64,000 nt of DNA, taken from Enterococcus sp. DIV0212c (lineage in GTDB: Bacteria > Bacillota > Bacilli > Lactobacillales > Enterococcaceae). The stretch spans positions 62,001 to 126,000 of the forward strand of contig NZ_JAFREN010000002.1 of the NCBI RefSeq assembly GCF_017377505.1, read 5' to 3'. The notes under the pieces were generated by a model, which was not told where the DNA came from, ran no database searches, and was given only the letters and a program-made list of their open reading frames with translations. The translations under genes were made by a program, and so were the position numbers. Position 1 is the first letter of the stretch. Every line of letters begins with the position of its first letter. Shown here one piece after another: positions 24,570-32,879 of this stretch.

Positions 24570-25559
24570 TTAAATATCTTGAGAATTCACGTTCAATAAT
24601 TTAGGATTGTTAGGATCAGTAATGTCGTAATCTTTTGTAACCACGCGATGACCACCTACACCTTCAAAGCTACCTTCTCCTTTGAAGAAAGGTAATTTTT
24701 TCGCACTTGGCACTTTCGTATTCATATACATACCTGAATTTTCCAATTCTTGTTTTTGGTCGCTATTTAAATTGTCATAAAGAATCGTGAAGTCTTTATT
24801 AAATGTTCGGTCCTTATTGACACAAATACCCCCACCAGGTGTACCTTTACAAACGCTGCCTTTTGCCTCTATTGCTACATTAATGTCAGCATCACTAATT
24901 GCTTCAGCCGTAAAAGCTACGGATCCATCGTACTCAAGTGCATACAATTCTGTAACTACTTTAATCACTTGGTTCGGTTGTACCGTATAGGCTTGTGGTG
25001 ATGTACTTGTCGTTTCTGATTCAGAATCAGAAACAGTTTCCGATTTATTAAAATCAAAGGGTAAATTCACTCTGCCAACACCAAGAATATCGGCAGCTAC
25101 AATGACATTTCCGATATTATGTGGTAAAACAAAGCCCTTATCAACTGTAGTAGACTTGGATTTTGTTTTGGTAACGGCATGCACTGAAGTATATCTTGTT
25201 TCTGGCTTAGAACTTGTCTGATTCGTTAAGATGTCTTCCCCAAGATGTTTGATCATAATTTCTTTTTGATAAATATCTTTCGTTTGCCCTTTCACATTTA
25301 CTCTTAAGTTATGTGTGATATTATGCGGATCTGGATTATAGGTACAAAATGAAATTTTATCGTTACAGTCGTCTTTTGTCCCAGCAATAAAATTTTTATA
25401 ATAAAAAGTTCCAGCTTTTGTCATTAACTCATTAACATTAGTAGACCCAACTTGCGGTTGAACCTCTTCTTGCACATTTTCTGCATTTGCCGTACTAAAT
25501 GGAGTAACTAGTAAAATCCCCATTATGATACTGGCACTAAATGTATTCACTAATTTCAT
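24570..25559 (-). CDS. Secreted ETX/MTX2-family beta-pore-forming toxin
   Basis: A 329-aa protein with a signal peptide cut after STANA (residue 26). The centre has the family pattern. 'GEDILTNQTSS' precedes a Ser/Thr-rich strand ('SVHAVTKTKSKSTTVDKGF', ~125-143), then an amphipathic hairpin ('NVIVAADILGVGRVNLPFDF', ~151-170). A second Ser/Thr-rich strand ('NKSETVSDSESETTSTS', ~171-187) follows, then 'YTVQPNQVIKVVTELYALEYDG'. Clostridial epsilon toxin and Bacillus Mtx2 share this layout, in which the hairpin becomes the transmembrane barrel. Two Cys pairs (65/72 and 237/246) suggest disulfides. First long gene of the island operon. Target cell and activity unknown. Confidence 0.83.
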   Translation of the reverse strand: MKLVNTFSASIIMGILLVTPFSTANAENVQEEVQPQVGSTNVNELMTKAGTFYYKNFIAGTKDDCNDKISFCTYNPDPHNITHNLRVNVKGQTKDIYQKEIMIKHLGEDILTNQTSSKPETRYTSVHAVTKTKSKSTTVDKGFVLPHNIGNVIVAADILGVGRVNLPFDFNKSETVSDSESETTSTSPQAYTVQPNQVIKVVTELYALEYDGSVAFTAEAISDADINVAIEAKGSVCKGTPGGGICVNKDRTFNKDFTILYDNLNSDQKQELENSGMYMNTKVPSAKKLPFFKGEGSFEGVGGHRVVTKDYDITDPNNPKLLNVNSQDI

Positions 25560-25629
25560 AACATCATACCTTCCTCTCCGTTTTTGTATTATTAAGTAAC
25601 TGATTAATCTTGAAACATTCTTTAAAAAA

Positions 25630-25680
25630 TCATGTCTTTTGAACTATCAGCGCCTCCCTTTGAAACATTTTCAACGTCAT
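25630..25680 (-). CDS. Possible short leader ORF upstream of the toxin gene
   Basis: On the minus strand GGAGGTGAATG lies in the operon leader. Reading from this ATG gives MTLKMFQREALIVQKT and a stop; a TTG six bases on has better spacing and gives 14 residues in the same frame. An overlapping GTG frame (25684 down to 25622) encodes 20 residues, MNDVENVSKGGADSSKDMIF. The strong ribosome binding site is real; which frame is translated, if any, cannot be decided. Confidence 0.35.
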   Translation of the reverse strand: MTLKMFQREALIVQKT

Positions 25681-25778
25681 TCACCTCCAATCGCCTTCTT
25701 GCTCATAACATAACGATTTTTTCATTAGTTTACTATAAACATTGCGGTCTATTTTTTTCTAATGGCACATGTTAAGCG

Positions 25779-25830
25779 TTTATAATCCCATCAAAAAATG
25801 AAAGTTTAGTGGGGTTTAGTGAAGTTTAGA
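25779..25830 (-). promoter_or_regulatory. Island promoter with three GTTTAG boxes at exact 10-bp spacing
   Basis: On the plus strand GTTTAG begins at 25804, 25814 and 25824, one helical turn apart, and an inverted copy (CTAAAC) lies at 25886-25891. A minus-strand promoter has -10 TATAAA at 25779-25784 and, 17 bases away, a weak -35 AAACTT at 25802-25807 that overlaps the first box. This is the geometry of an activator-dependent promoter. The divergent LuxR-type protein is the natural candidate activator. Confidence 0.6.
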
Positions 25831-25922
25831 TTATACATGCTACAAGAAAATCGATAACTAGGTGACTAATTCATTGGACAAAATTCTAAACTATTTTTTC
25901 GAACGTTTTGACCTATAAATTT

Positions 25923-25951
25923 TTCACATTTTTTATATTTACTTGTATAAT
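25923..25951 (+). promoter_or_regulatory. Promoter of the LuxR-type regulator
   Basis: TTCACA (25923-25928), a 17-base spacer and a perfect TATAAT (25946-25951) lie 40 bases before the regulator start codon. Confidence 0.75.
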
Positions 25952-25990
25952 AGTTCTATAAATAAATCATTTAACAAAATGAGGTGACGT

Positions 25991-26902
25991 ATGTTTTCTT
26001 TAAATTATTTCCTATTTTTTCTACTCTGCTATTTTGCTGTTGTCGTGTTGACTGGAATACTTTTTTTAAAAGACAAAAACAAAATCTATCGAATGTTGTT
26101 AATCTATTTTTTACTTTTCTTTCTCAGTGCTTTTTCGGATTATATCAATATTTGCCTTTCAGAAAAATCTGCTTGTTCAACCTGCTCTTTCTTCCAGTTA
26201 ATAAATGTTTTCATTTATACCCTAACCATTATCTTTTCATTTTTACTTTGCAAACAGCTCATACCAGCATCCAAATTATGGAAACATGTTTTACTGCTGT
26301 CTTTAACTATTGCGTTAATTATTTTACCGTTGCACATTGGGCAAAAGTGGACAACCAGTATTTTAATCGCTGGTTTGGTAGATAATGCTTTTTTAATTTA
26401 CCTGGGCTGTTTAACAAGAAAAAAGTTACAAACGCCAAATTCCGCTCTTAATCAATTTCTTCTTAATAATAAAAATTTTGGATTAACTTTAATTTTTGGC
26501 GGTTTCGTTACAATTATTTGGAATTTATATGATTTTTTTTACTTTCCAGATGTCCAACATTATTTCTTTTTCATTCATGGTCATAGTTTAAATAGTGATA
26601 GCATCTCCATTTTGCTGTGCTTTTGGTTGGTCAAGTTTTTCATGCAAAGAATTCACATCGATCCTGTCACCGCTTTTTCATCTGATACATTTGAAAGCTT
26701 TTGTTCAGAGTTTCACTTAACGAATCGCGAAAAAGATATTTTAGCTGAACTATTAAGCAACATGACTTACCAAGAAATTGCCGATAAATTATATATATCG
26801 ATTGGAACGGTTAAAGCTCACTCTCATCATATTTTTTCGAAAACAGAAGTAAACCGAAAAGATGACTTAGTAAAACTCTATCAACGTTTCATGAATAAAT
26901 AA
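25991..26902 (+). CDS. Membrane-anchored LuxR-type regulator of the island
   Basis: A 303-aa protein with GAGGTGA before the ATG. Residues 1-~220 contain six to seven hydrophobic helices with no recognised sensor domain. Residues ~235-300 are a LuxR/GerE HTH ('LTNREKDILAELLSNMTYQEIADKLYISIGTVKAHSHHIF'). A one-component membrane sensor that binds DNA directly is implied. It is divergent from the toxin/lanthipeptide operon across a 430-base region with repeated GTTTAG boxes. Its likely job is to switch the operon on in response to a signal at the membrane, perhaps the lanthipeptide itself. The signal is unknown. Confidence 0.82.
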   Translation: MFSLNYFLFFLLCYFAVVVLTGILFLKDKNKIYRMLLIYFLLFFLSAFSDYINICLSEKSACSTCSFFQLINVFIYTLTIIFSFLLCKQLIPASKLWKHVLLLSLTIALIILPLHIGQKWTTSILIAGLVDNAFLIYLGCLTRKKLQTPNSALNQFLLNNKNFGLTLIFGGFVTIIWNLYDFFYFPDVQHYFFFIHGHSLNSDSISILLCFWLVKFFMQRIHIDPVTAFSSDTFESFCSEFHLTNREKDILAELLSNMTYQEIADKLYISIGTVKAHSHHIFSKTEVNRKDDLVKLYQRFMNK

Positions 26903-27070
26903 TTTAAAAAATACACAAAGAAAAATAACATGGGTAACTTGGATTTACTGTAATCGGATGAAATTCGCTGATGTTATGAGTATATTATTTTCTGAATAAA
27001 GAGGAGATACACTTATTCGGGCTTACCAATGATGGATAGAACAGTTTGGCAAAACATTGAGGAATAACGC

Positions 27071-27120
27071 AAAAATTGCCAACCACTTGCCCTTGATACT
27101 GGCAAATGGTTGGCAATTTA
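27071..27120 (-). terminator. Terminator of lepA
   Basis: On the minus strand AAATTGCCAACCATTTGCC pairs with GGCAAGTGGTTGGCAATTT and runs into TTTTG, 45 bases after the lepA stop. Confidence 0.88.
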
Positions 27121-27164
27121 TATGAAAAATGCTGAAATTTAATTATTGGTTTCAAAATAGATTT

Positions 27165-29000
27165 CTATTTCTTCGGTTCGTCCTCGTCCATTTTCAGAAC
27201 AGCCATGAAGGCTTCTTGCGGAACTTCTACAGAACCAACTTGTTTCATACGTTTTTTACCATCTTTTTGTTTTTCTAGCAACTTACGTTTACGTGAGATA
27301 TCCCCACCATAACATTTAGCCAAAACGTTTTTGCGCAACGCTTTGATTGTTGAGCGCGCAGTGATTTTTTGACCAATTGCAGCTTGAATCGGCACTTCAA
27401 ATTGTTGTCTAGGAATTAGTTTCTTCAGTTTCTCAACGATTACTTTTCCTCGTTCAAAAGCAAAATCTTTATGCACAATAAAGCTTAGTGCATCGACTTT
27501 TTCTGAGTTTAACAAAATATCCATCTTAGATAGATTACTCTTACGGTAACCAATCATTTCATAATCTAATGAAGCGTATCCTTTTGTTCCTGATTTTAAG
27601 CGGTCAAAGAAATCATAAACGATTTCTGATAACGGCATATCATAAATGACATTTACTCGGTATTCATCTAAATAATCCATCGTTACAAATTCTCCACGTT
27701 TCCGTTGTGAAATTTCCATAACAGCCCCAACATATTCATTTGGTACCATAATTGTCGCTTTAACGTATGGTTCTTCCACAAAGTCCACAGAGCTTTGATC
27801 TGGAAATTCTGCTGGGTTATCAACCACAATTTTCGTGCCATCTGTCTTCGTTACATGATAGATTACTGATGGTGCCGTTGTGATCAAATCAAGATTAAAT
27901 TCTCGTTCCAATCGTTCTTGAATAACATCCATATGCAACAGGCCTAAAAATCCACAACGATAACCAAAACCTAATGCTTGAGACGATTCAGCTTCAAACT
28001 GTAGCGCTGCATCATTTAGTTGTAATTTTTCCAATGCTTCACGTAACTCAACATAACGTGAATTATCGATTGGATAAAGTCCACAATAAACCATTGGATT
28101 CATTTTACGATATCCTGCTAACGCTTCTTTTGCGGGATTATTCGCTAAAGTCACTGTATCCCCTACTTGCGTATCACGAACCGTTTTAATTGCAGCTGTG
28201 ATATAACCTACGTCACCGACCATTAAGAAGTCACGACTAATCGGTTTTGGTGAGAAAATACCAACATCTGTCACTTCAAAAGTTTTATTGTTATTCATCA
28301 TCATGATCTTATCACCAGGTTTTACAACCCCGTCCATGATCCGAACATTTAAAATAACCCCACGATAACTGTCATAGACAGAATCAAAAATCAACGCTTT
28401 TAACGGTGCTTCAAGATCACCTGTTGGCGCTGGAACTAAATCAACGATTTGTTCTAAAATGTCTTCGATCCCAATCCCTGCTTTGGCACTAGCTAAAACA
28501 GCATCACTAGCATCGATCCCGATCACATCTTCGATTTCTGTACGAACACGTTCTGGATCTGCTGCTGGTAAATCGATTTTATTGATAACTGGAATAATTT
28601 CCAAATCATTATCTAACGCTAAGTAAACATTCGCTAATGTTTGTGCTTCGATTCCTTGAGCCGCATCCACAACTAAAATCGCGCCCTCACAAGCTGCCAA
28701 ACTTCTTGATACTTCGTAAGTAAAATCGACATGTCCTGGCGTGTCGATCAAATGAAAGATATAATCTTCGCCATCTTTTGCTGTATACGTTAATTCAACA
28801 GCATTCAGTTTGATCGTAATTCCACGTTCACGCTCTAAATCCATCGCATCGAGTAATTGATCTTGCATTTCGCGATCTGACACAGTTTCCGTTTTTTGTA
28901 AGATCCGGTCAGCGAGTGTTGATTTTCCGTGGTCAATATGAGCAATAATGGAAAAGTTACGAATCTTTTCTTGTCTTTGCTTCATTTCATTTATATTCAT
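27165..29000 (-). CDS. lepA: Elongation factor 4 (LepA) GTPase
   Basis: A 611-aa ribosome-associated GTPase of full length. G motifs are complete: 'AHIDHGKST' (G1), 'DTPGHVDF' (G3) and 'NKIDLP' (G4). The C-terminal LepA-specific domain contains '[28 protein letters not shown]' elements. It acts on stalled or mistranslocated ribosomes and in initiation or assembly. GAGGAC precedes the ATG. Monocistronic, closed by a strong terminator. Confidence 0.97.
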   Translation of the reverse strand: MNINEMKQRQEKIRNFSIIAHIDHGKSTLADRILQKTETVSDREMQDQLLDAMDLERERGITIKLNAVELTYTAKDGEDYIFHLIDTPGHVDFTYEVSRSLAACEGAILVVDAAQGIEAQTLANVYLALDNDLEIIPVINKIDLPAADPERVRTEIEDVIGIDASDAVLASAKAGIGIEDILEQIVDLVPAPTGDLEAPLKALIFDSVYDSYRGVILNVRIMDGVVKPGDKIMMMNNNKTFEVTDVGIFSPKPISRDFLMVGDVGYITAAIKTVRDTQVGDTVTLANNPAKEALAGYRKMNPMVYCGLYPIDNSRYVELREALEKLQLNDAALQFEAESSQALGFGYRCGFLGLLHMDVIQERLEREFNLDLITTAPSVIYHVTKTDGTKIVVDNPAEFPDQSSVDFVEEPYVKATIMVPNEYVGAVMEISQRKRGEFVTMDYLDEYRVNVIYDMPLSEIVYDFFDRLKSGTKGYASLDYEMIGYRKSNLSKMDILLNSEKVDALSFIVHKDFAFERGKVIVEKLKKLIPRQQFEVPIQAAIGQKITARSTIKALRKNVLAKCYGGDISRKRKLLEKQKDGKKRMKQVGSVEVPQEAFMAVLKMDEDEPKK

Positions 29001-29427
29001 TAATAGTCCTCATTTCTTTTATAAAAAGCTGAATGAGCTTGTGATTTTGTTGAATCAAATCGTACTGGCTCATCGCTCCGATCATTTTCAATCAGCACTT
29101 CCCATTATAGCAAGATTTCCATCAGAATTAAAGAACTTTCCTATGTTTGTACATGGCTTTCATGAATCTATTTGATTTAGCAGAGAATCTCATAATCATT
29201 GCTCACAAATTTACTTTGCCCTTCTTTCAAGATAAAAAACTACGTATCTCTCTTCCTAATAGACCATGAGATAGAATAATAATGTGTTTTTATTGGATTA
29301 ATTAAATTTATTCAAGCCAAGTTTCGGCGTCAGATATCCTTCTTCACCATTTCTTAGTAAGTAATACTCTATTTATTCTTACTTTTTTGATATACTGAGG
29401 GTAGAAAAAACAATTGGAGATGGAAAA
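29001..29427. other. Intergenic region between lepA and the acetyltransferase group
   Basis: 427 bases without a supportable gene. It holds the divergent promoters of lepA (leftward) and of the acetyltransferase gene (rightward, TATACT near 29390 with a weak -35). I see no conserved RNA, repeat or operator. Confidence 0.6.
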
Positions 29428-30648
29428 ATGGACCAAAAAGAGTTCAGAGATAATTTAGAATTAAAAGCGGTGGATGAAAAATATGTGGATCAGTTCAATG
29501 AATTATTGAGCTATGTCTTCCAGTTTACAGAAGCAGATTTAGAAGAAAGCGGCTATGAAAGTAAAAAAGAATTAATTAAATCAAAACAGCCGATTCTAGA
29601 GCAATCAAAAGTTTTTGGCTGGTTCCACGAGGATCAATTGATTTCCCAAATTGCTATTTATCCTTGTGAAGTAAACATTCACGGGACACTTTTCAAAATG
29701 GGTGGAGTCACCGGCGTTGGGACTTATCCTGAATACGCCAACCATGGCCTGATGCAAGACTTGATTCATCTTGCGCTTAAAAATATGCGGGCAGATAAAC
29801 AATGGATTTCTTATCTTTACCCATATAGCATTCCCTATTACCGCAGAAAAGGTTGGGAAATCATGTCAGATAAGTTATCTTTCAAAATTCGTGATACTCA
29901 ACTGCCTAAACAAATCAGCGTCCCTGGAATGGTAGAACGTGTAAGTGTAGATCATGAGGATGTTTTTACCGTTTACGCGAAATTTGCCCGTCAAAATCAT
30001 GGTGCCTTGATCCGTAGTGAATTTAACTGGGAAGAATATTGGCGCTTTGAAAATGAAGACGAACGTACGGCAGCTATTTATTATGGGGCAAATCAAGAGC
30101 CTTTAGGTGTGCTATTTTACTGGGTAGCTGAAGATGTGTTTCATATTAAAGAAATGTTTTATATCAATCAAGAAGCACGTAATGCTTTATGGAACTTTAT
30201 TTCTGCGCATTTTTCAATGGTTGATTGGGCTGAAGGTGATATCTACAAAAACGAACCGCTAGCCTTTTTACTAGACGATAGCCAAATTAAAGAAACGATC
30301 GAACCTTATTATATGGCTAGAATCGTTGATGTAAAAGAAATGTTGCTGGCTTATCCTTATGTTAGCACAGCGAAACCATTCCATTTTGTAGTGAGTGATC
30401 CTGTTGCGGAATGGAATAATGGTGTATTTAGTTTATTATGGGATGAAGATGACCAAGTTACTATAACGGATGAGCCACTAGGTCAACCAGTGCATATCGA
30501 TATTCAGACATTGACTTGTTTATTGATGAATTACCGCCGCCCGACTTATCTACATCGTATCGAACGTTTAGAGACAGATAAGGAAACCTTGAATTCTTTA
30601 GAACGGATTTTACCTGATCAAGAAGCGTACTTTAGCGATTATTTTTGA
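29428..30648 (+). CDS. Eis-type GNAT acetyltransferase
   Basis: A 406-aa protein with the three-part architecture of the Eis family. An N-terminal GNAT domain (~30-150) carries the acetyl-CoA loop region 'VTGVGTYPEYANHGLMQDLI', followed by a second degenerate GNAT domain. The C-terminal part (~300-406) is SCP2-like. The C-terminal Phe carboxylate found in Eis enzymes is present (…DYF). Such enzymes acetylate amines, including aminoglycosides in mycobacteria; the natural substrate here is unknown. TTGGAGATGG precedes the ATG. First of four co-directional genes. Confidence 0.85.
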   Translation: MDQKEFRDNLELKAVDEKYVDQFNELLSYVFQFTEADLEESGYESKKELIKSKQPILEQSKVFGWFHEDQLISQIAIYPCEVNIHGTLFKMGGVTGVGTYPEYANHGLMQDLIHLALKNMRADKQWISYLYPYSIPYYRRKGWEIMSDKLSFKIRDTQLPKQISVPGMVERVSVDHEDVFTVYAKFARQNHGALIRSEFNWEEYWRFENEDERTAAIYYGANQEPLGVLFYWVAEDVFHIKEMFYINQEARNALWNFISAHFSMVDWAEGDIYKNEPLAFLLDDSQIKETIEPYYMARIVDVKEMLLAYPYVSTAKPFHFVVSDPVAEWNNGVFSLLWDEDDQVTITDEPLGQPVHIDIQTLTCLLMNYRRPTYLHRIERLETDKETLNSLERILPDQEAYFSDYF

Positions 30649-30685
30649 TTATATTACGAATGATTACTTAACAAAGGATGATTTT

Positions 30686-30922
30686 ATGAATGACTTTCTT
30701 GTTATCCCAAACTTACTAGCTAAAACACCAAGCTTACAATTATCATTTGCAGAAATAGAAGCAAATATGTCCGATAAGCATATGTTGCCTGAACTAGCTA
30801 AAACTTATAGTGCTTGGTGGACAAAAAAAGAACATTCTTTTTCAAGTGCTTGGATTGCCTATGGTTATCAAGTGGATAAAGTCGATTTAGTTAATCAATT
30901 CGTCTTTTTCTCAAAAAAATAA
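30686..30922 (+). CDS. Small DUF7662-like protein
   Basis: A complete 78-aa protein. Its pattern 'LSFAEIEANM...LPELAKTYSAWWTKKEHSFSSAWIAYGYQVDKVDL...FVFF' matches the small DUF7662-type domain, normally written as LsFxEIE, WW and AWxxAGaxV. That domain occurs alone or fused to nuclease-like and restriction-type proteins. AAAGGATG precedes the ATG. It lies 38 bases after the acetyltransferase gene and 30 before the deoxyribosyltransferase gene. Function unknown. Confidence 0.7.
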   Translation: MNDFLVIPNLLAKTPSLQLSFAEIEANMSDKHMLPELAKTYSAWWTKKEHSFSSAWIAYGYQVDKVDLVNQFVFFSKK

Positions 30923-30951
30923 CAATACAAAACTAACTTAGAGGTGAAAAA

Positions 30952-31431
30952 ATGAACATTTATTTTGCAGGACCGATGTTTGCCAAAGCAGACTTACTTT
31001 ATAATGAATACTTAGTTAAGAAAATTCGTGATTTGGATGATTCGATCAACGTTTATTTACCACAAGAAAACGGTTCGATCAATGACAAAACAGCCTATGC
31101 AGATAGTAAAATGATTGCACTAGCGGATACTGAAAAAGTTCTTGAAAGTGATTTACTTGTCGCTGTTTTAGATGGCATTACGATCGATGCTGGTGTGGCT
31201 TCTGAAATTGGTGTGGCTTACGCTAAAAATATTCCGATGATCGGTCTATATACAGATACTCGTCAACAAGGAGCGGATAATCAAAAAAAATTAGCAGCGC
31301 TAGGTGATACTGCTGAAAATCAATTTCATTATCTAAACTTGTATACAGTTGGATTAGTGAAATTGAATGGGTCAGTTGTTAGTGATGAGCAAGCCTTTTT
31401 AGATTTAATCAAAGAAACATTAAACAAATAA
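30952..31431 (+). CDS. Nucleoside 2-deoxyribosyltransferase
   Basis: A 159-aa enzyme of the N-deoxyribosyltransferase family, which swaps the base on 2'-deoxyribonucleosides and supports nucleoside salvage in lactic acid bacteria. 'IYFAGPMF' at the N-terminus and 'DGITIDAGVASEIGVAYA' (with the catalytic Glu in ASEIG) are characteristic. Length is normal. GAGGTG precedes the ATG. Third gene of the group. Confidence 0.9.
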   Translation: MNIYFAGPMFAKADLLYNEYLVKKIRDLDDSINVYLPQENGSINDKTAYADSKMIALADTEKVLESDLLVAVLDGITIDAGVASEIGVAYAKNIPMIGLYTDTRQQGADNQKKLAALGDTAENQFHYLNLYTVGLVKLNGSVVSDEQAFLDLIKETLNK

Positions 31432-31450
31432 GCATATCGGAGGCTTTTAT

Positions 31451-32128
31451 ATGAAGTTAGAATTTGAGGATAAACAAGAAAAAAGTGCCTTTTATTTTTT
31501 ACTTGCGTTTGGTTTTATCACATTGATCGTCAATATTGTTAAAACATTTGTAGTTCAACCAACAGAACAATATGTGTTATTGACGTTTGAAATGATTGCA
31601 GGAATCGCTGTGATCTTCGTACCATTTATTTTTACAAAATTTACTGGCTTGGTTTTTCCAAAAATGGTCCGACTTTATTATTGGTTTTTCATTTGGATCG
31701 CTGTTTTTCTTGGAACGGGTTTACGTTTAATTATTATTGTGCCGTTTTGGGATAAAATTCTTCATGCCGTCAGTCCAATTTTATTAGTCGCTGTGGGTTA
31801 TGCGATTATTGGGTATTGTTTACGCGAATCAGATTTTTCTAAAATCAGTCCTTGGTTATTTATCATTATGGGCTTTGCGTTTGCTGGATTATGCGGTGTT
31901 TTCTGGGAGTTCTGGGAATTCCTTTGTGATTCACTCGGTAATATGAATTTACAACGTTATATGACGGAAGCAGGTCAACCTTATGTCGGTCGTGAAGCCT
32001 TGATGGATACAATGGGTGATTTGTTTACAAATACGATTGGCGCGTTGATTTTAACAGTTTATAGTTTTACACAACGTCATAAACCAGAATATTTTAAAGC
32101 ATATGCGTTTAGAAAAGTGGATAAATAA
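31451..32128 (+). CDS. Multi-pass membrane protein (YjdF/DUF2238-like)
   Basis: A 225-aa protein with about six hydrophobic helices. Conserved polar signatures resemble the YjdF/DUF2238 family: 'WDKILHAVSP', 'GVFWEFWEFLCDSLGNMNLQ' and 'DTMGDLFTNTIGAL'. GGAGGC precedes the ATG, 19 bases after the previous stop, so it is probably co-transcribed. A strong terminator follows. Function unknown; the buried charged residues suggest a transporter or enzyme. Confidence 0.7.
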   Translation: MKLEFEDKQEKSAFYFLLAFGFITLIVNIVKTFVVQPTEQYVLLTFEMIAGIAVIFVPFIFTKFTGLVFPKMVRLYYWFFIWIAVFLGTGLRLIIIVPFWDKILHAVSPILLVAVGYAIIGYCLRESDFSKISPWLFIIMGFAFAGLCGVFWEFWEFLCDSLGNMNLQRYMTEAGQPYVGREALMDTMGDLFTNTIGALILTVYSFTQRHKPEYFKAYAFRKVDK

Positions 32129-32132
32129 AGAA

Positions 32133-32176
32133 AGAGTGTGGGACAAAAGTAAAAAGCACTTTTGTCCCACACTCTA
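32133..32176. terminator. Bidirectional terminator after the acetyltransferase group
   Basis: AGAGTGTGGGACAAAAGT pairs perfectly with ACTTTTGTCCCACACTCT around a 7-base loop. Confidence 0.9.
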
Positions 32177-32185
32177 ACTACGAAT

Positions 32186-32308
32186 AAACGGTGGAGACAG
32201 AAGTAACCTCTTCGGAAATAAGCTGAAATTCACAAAAATTTGAAGAACAATTTTCGTGAATTCCCTCTTATTTCTCGAGGTTAAACACTTCTGTCCCATC
32301 CTCTTTTT
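32186..32308. repeat. Enterococcal intergenic inverted repeat (GGATGGGACAGAAGTG family)
   Basis: A ~120-base imperfect palindrome. Its minus strand begins AGGATGGGACAGAAGTGTTT and ends ACTTCTGTCTCCACCGTTTAT, and internal arms (AAGAGGGAATTCAC…GTGAATTTC) also pair. A shorter relative with the same ends is at 58434-58530. It probably also terminates ohr transcription. Confidence 0.7.
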
Positions 32309-32313
32309 TTATG

Positions 32314-32718
32314 CTATTCTACTTCCAACTCAACTGAAATATTTCCTCTTGTTGCTTTTGAATAAGGACATACTTCATGAGCTGCCTTCACTAATTCCTC
32401 TGCTGTTTCACGATCAACATCATCGATTTTTACAGATAAAACAACTCCAACTTGAAAACCAGATTGTTCATCACTGAATAGTGAAACTGTTGCTTTTACT
32501 GTGCTTTTTGATGTGATTTTTTGTTTTGCCATCACAAGTTCTAATGCACTGTTAAAACAAGAACTGTATGCAGCCGCAAATAGTTGTTCTGGATTTGTTT
32601 TATTTTCTTGATGTGGACCAGGAGAGGTTACTTGATAACTAAATGATTTATCTGGTGAAAAAACTTCTCCTTCTCTTCCGCCTGTGTTAATAATTGTTGT
32701 TGAATAGATTTTTTTCAT
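32314..32718 (-). CDS. ohr: Organic hydroperoxide reductase Ohr
   Basis: A 134-aa OsmC/Ohr-family peroxidase that reduces organic peroxides using two active-site cysteines, seen here in 'AYSSCFNSAL' and 'HEVCPYSKATRGN'. Length and motifs are those of Ohr rather than OsmC. A perfect OhrR operator lies 37 bases upstream of the ATG, and ohrR follows upstream on the same strand. Confidence 0.95.
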   Translation of the reverse strand: MKKIYSTTIINTGGREGEVFSPDKSFSYQVTSPGPHQENKTNPEQLFAAAYSSCFNSALELVMAKQKITSKSTVKATVSLFSDEQSGFQVGVVLSVKIDDVDRETAEELVKAAHEVCPYSKATRGNISVELEVE

Positions 32719-32755
32719 GATTCATTCCTCCACTTCTTATTATCATAGCTATATC

Positions 32756-32772
32756 GTACAATTAAATTGTAC
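32756..32772. promoter_or_regulatory. OhrR operator
   Basis: GTACAATTAAATTGTAC is a perfect 17-bp palindrome containing the TACAATT-AATTGTA core of Bacillus OhrR sites. It lies in the ohr promoter region next to the ohrR gene. Confidence 0.9.
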
Positions 32773-32879
32773 ACAACATTTATATAAATGTACATTAGTA
32801 TGCTTCATAACCTTAAAAAAACTCCAAAAAGCTTAGGTACATCAGTCCCATTCTTTTTGAAGTTTAATTGTTACGTATT

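Noticed and set aside
25984..26385. 133-aa ORF overlapping the LuxR-type gene
   Set aside because: It lies in another frame within the membrane domain coding region; the LuxR frame has the better ribosome binding site and a recognisable HTH.
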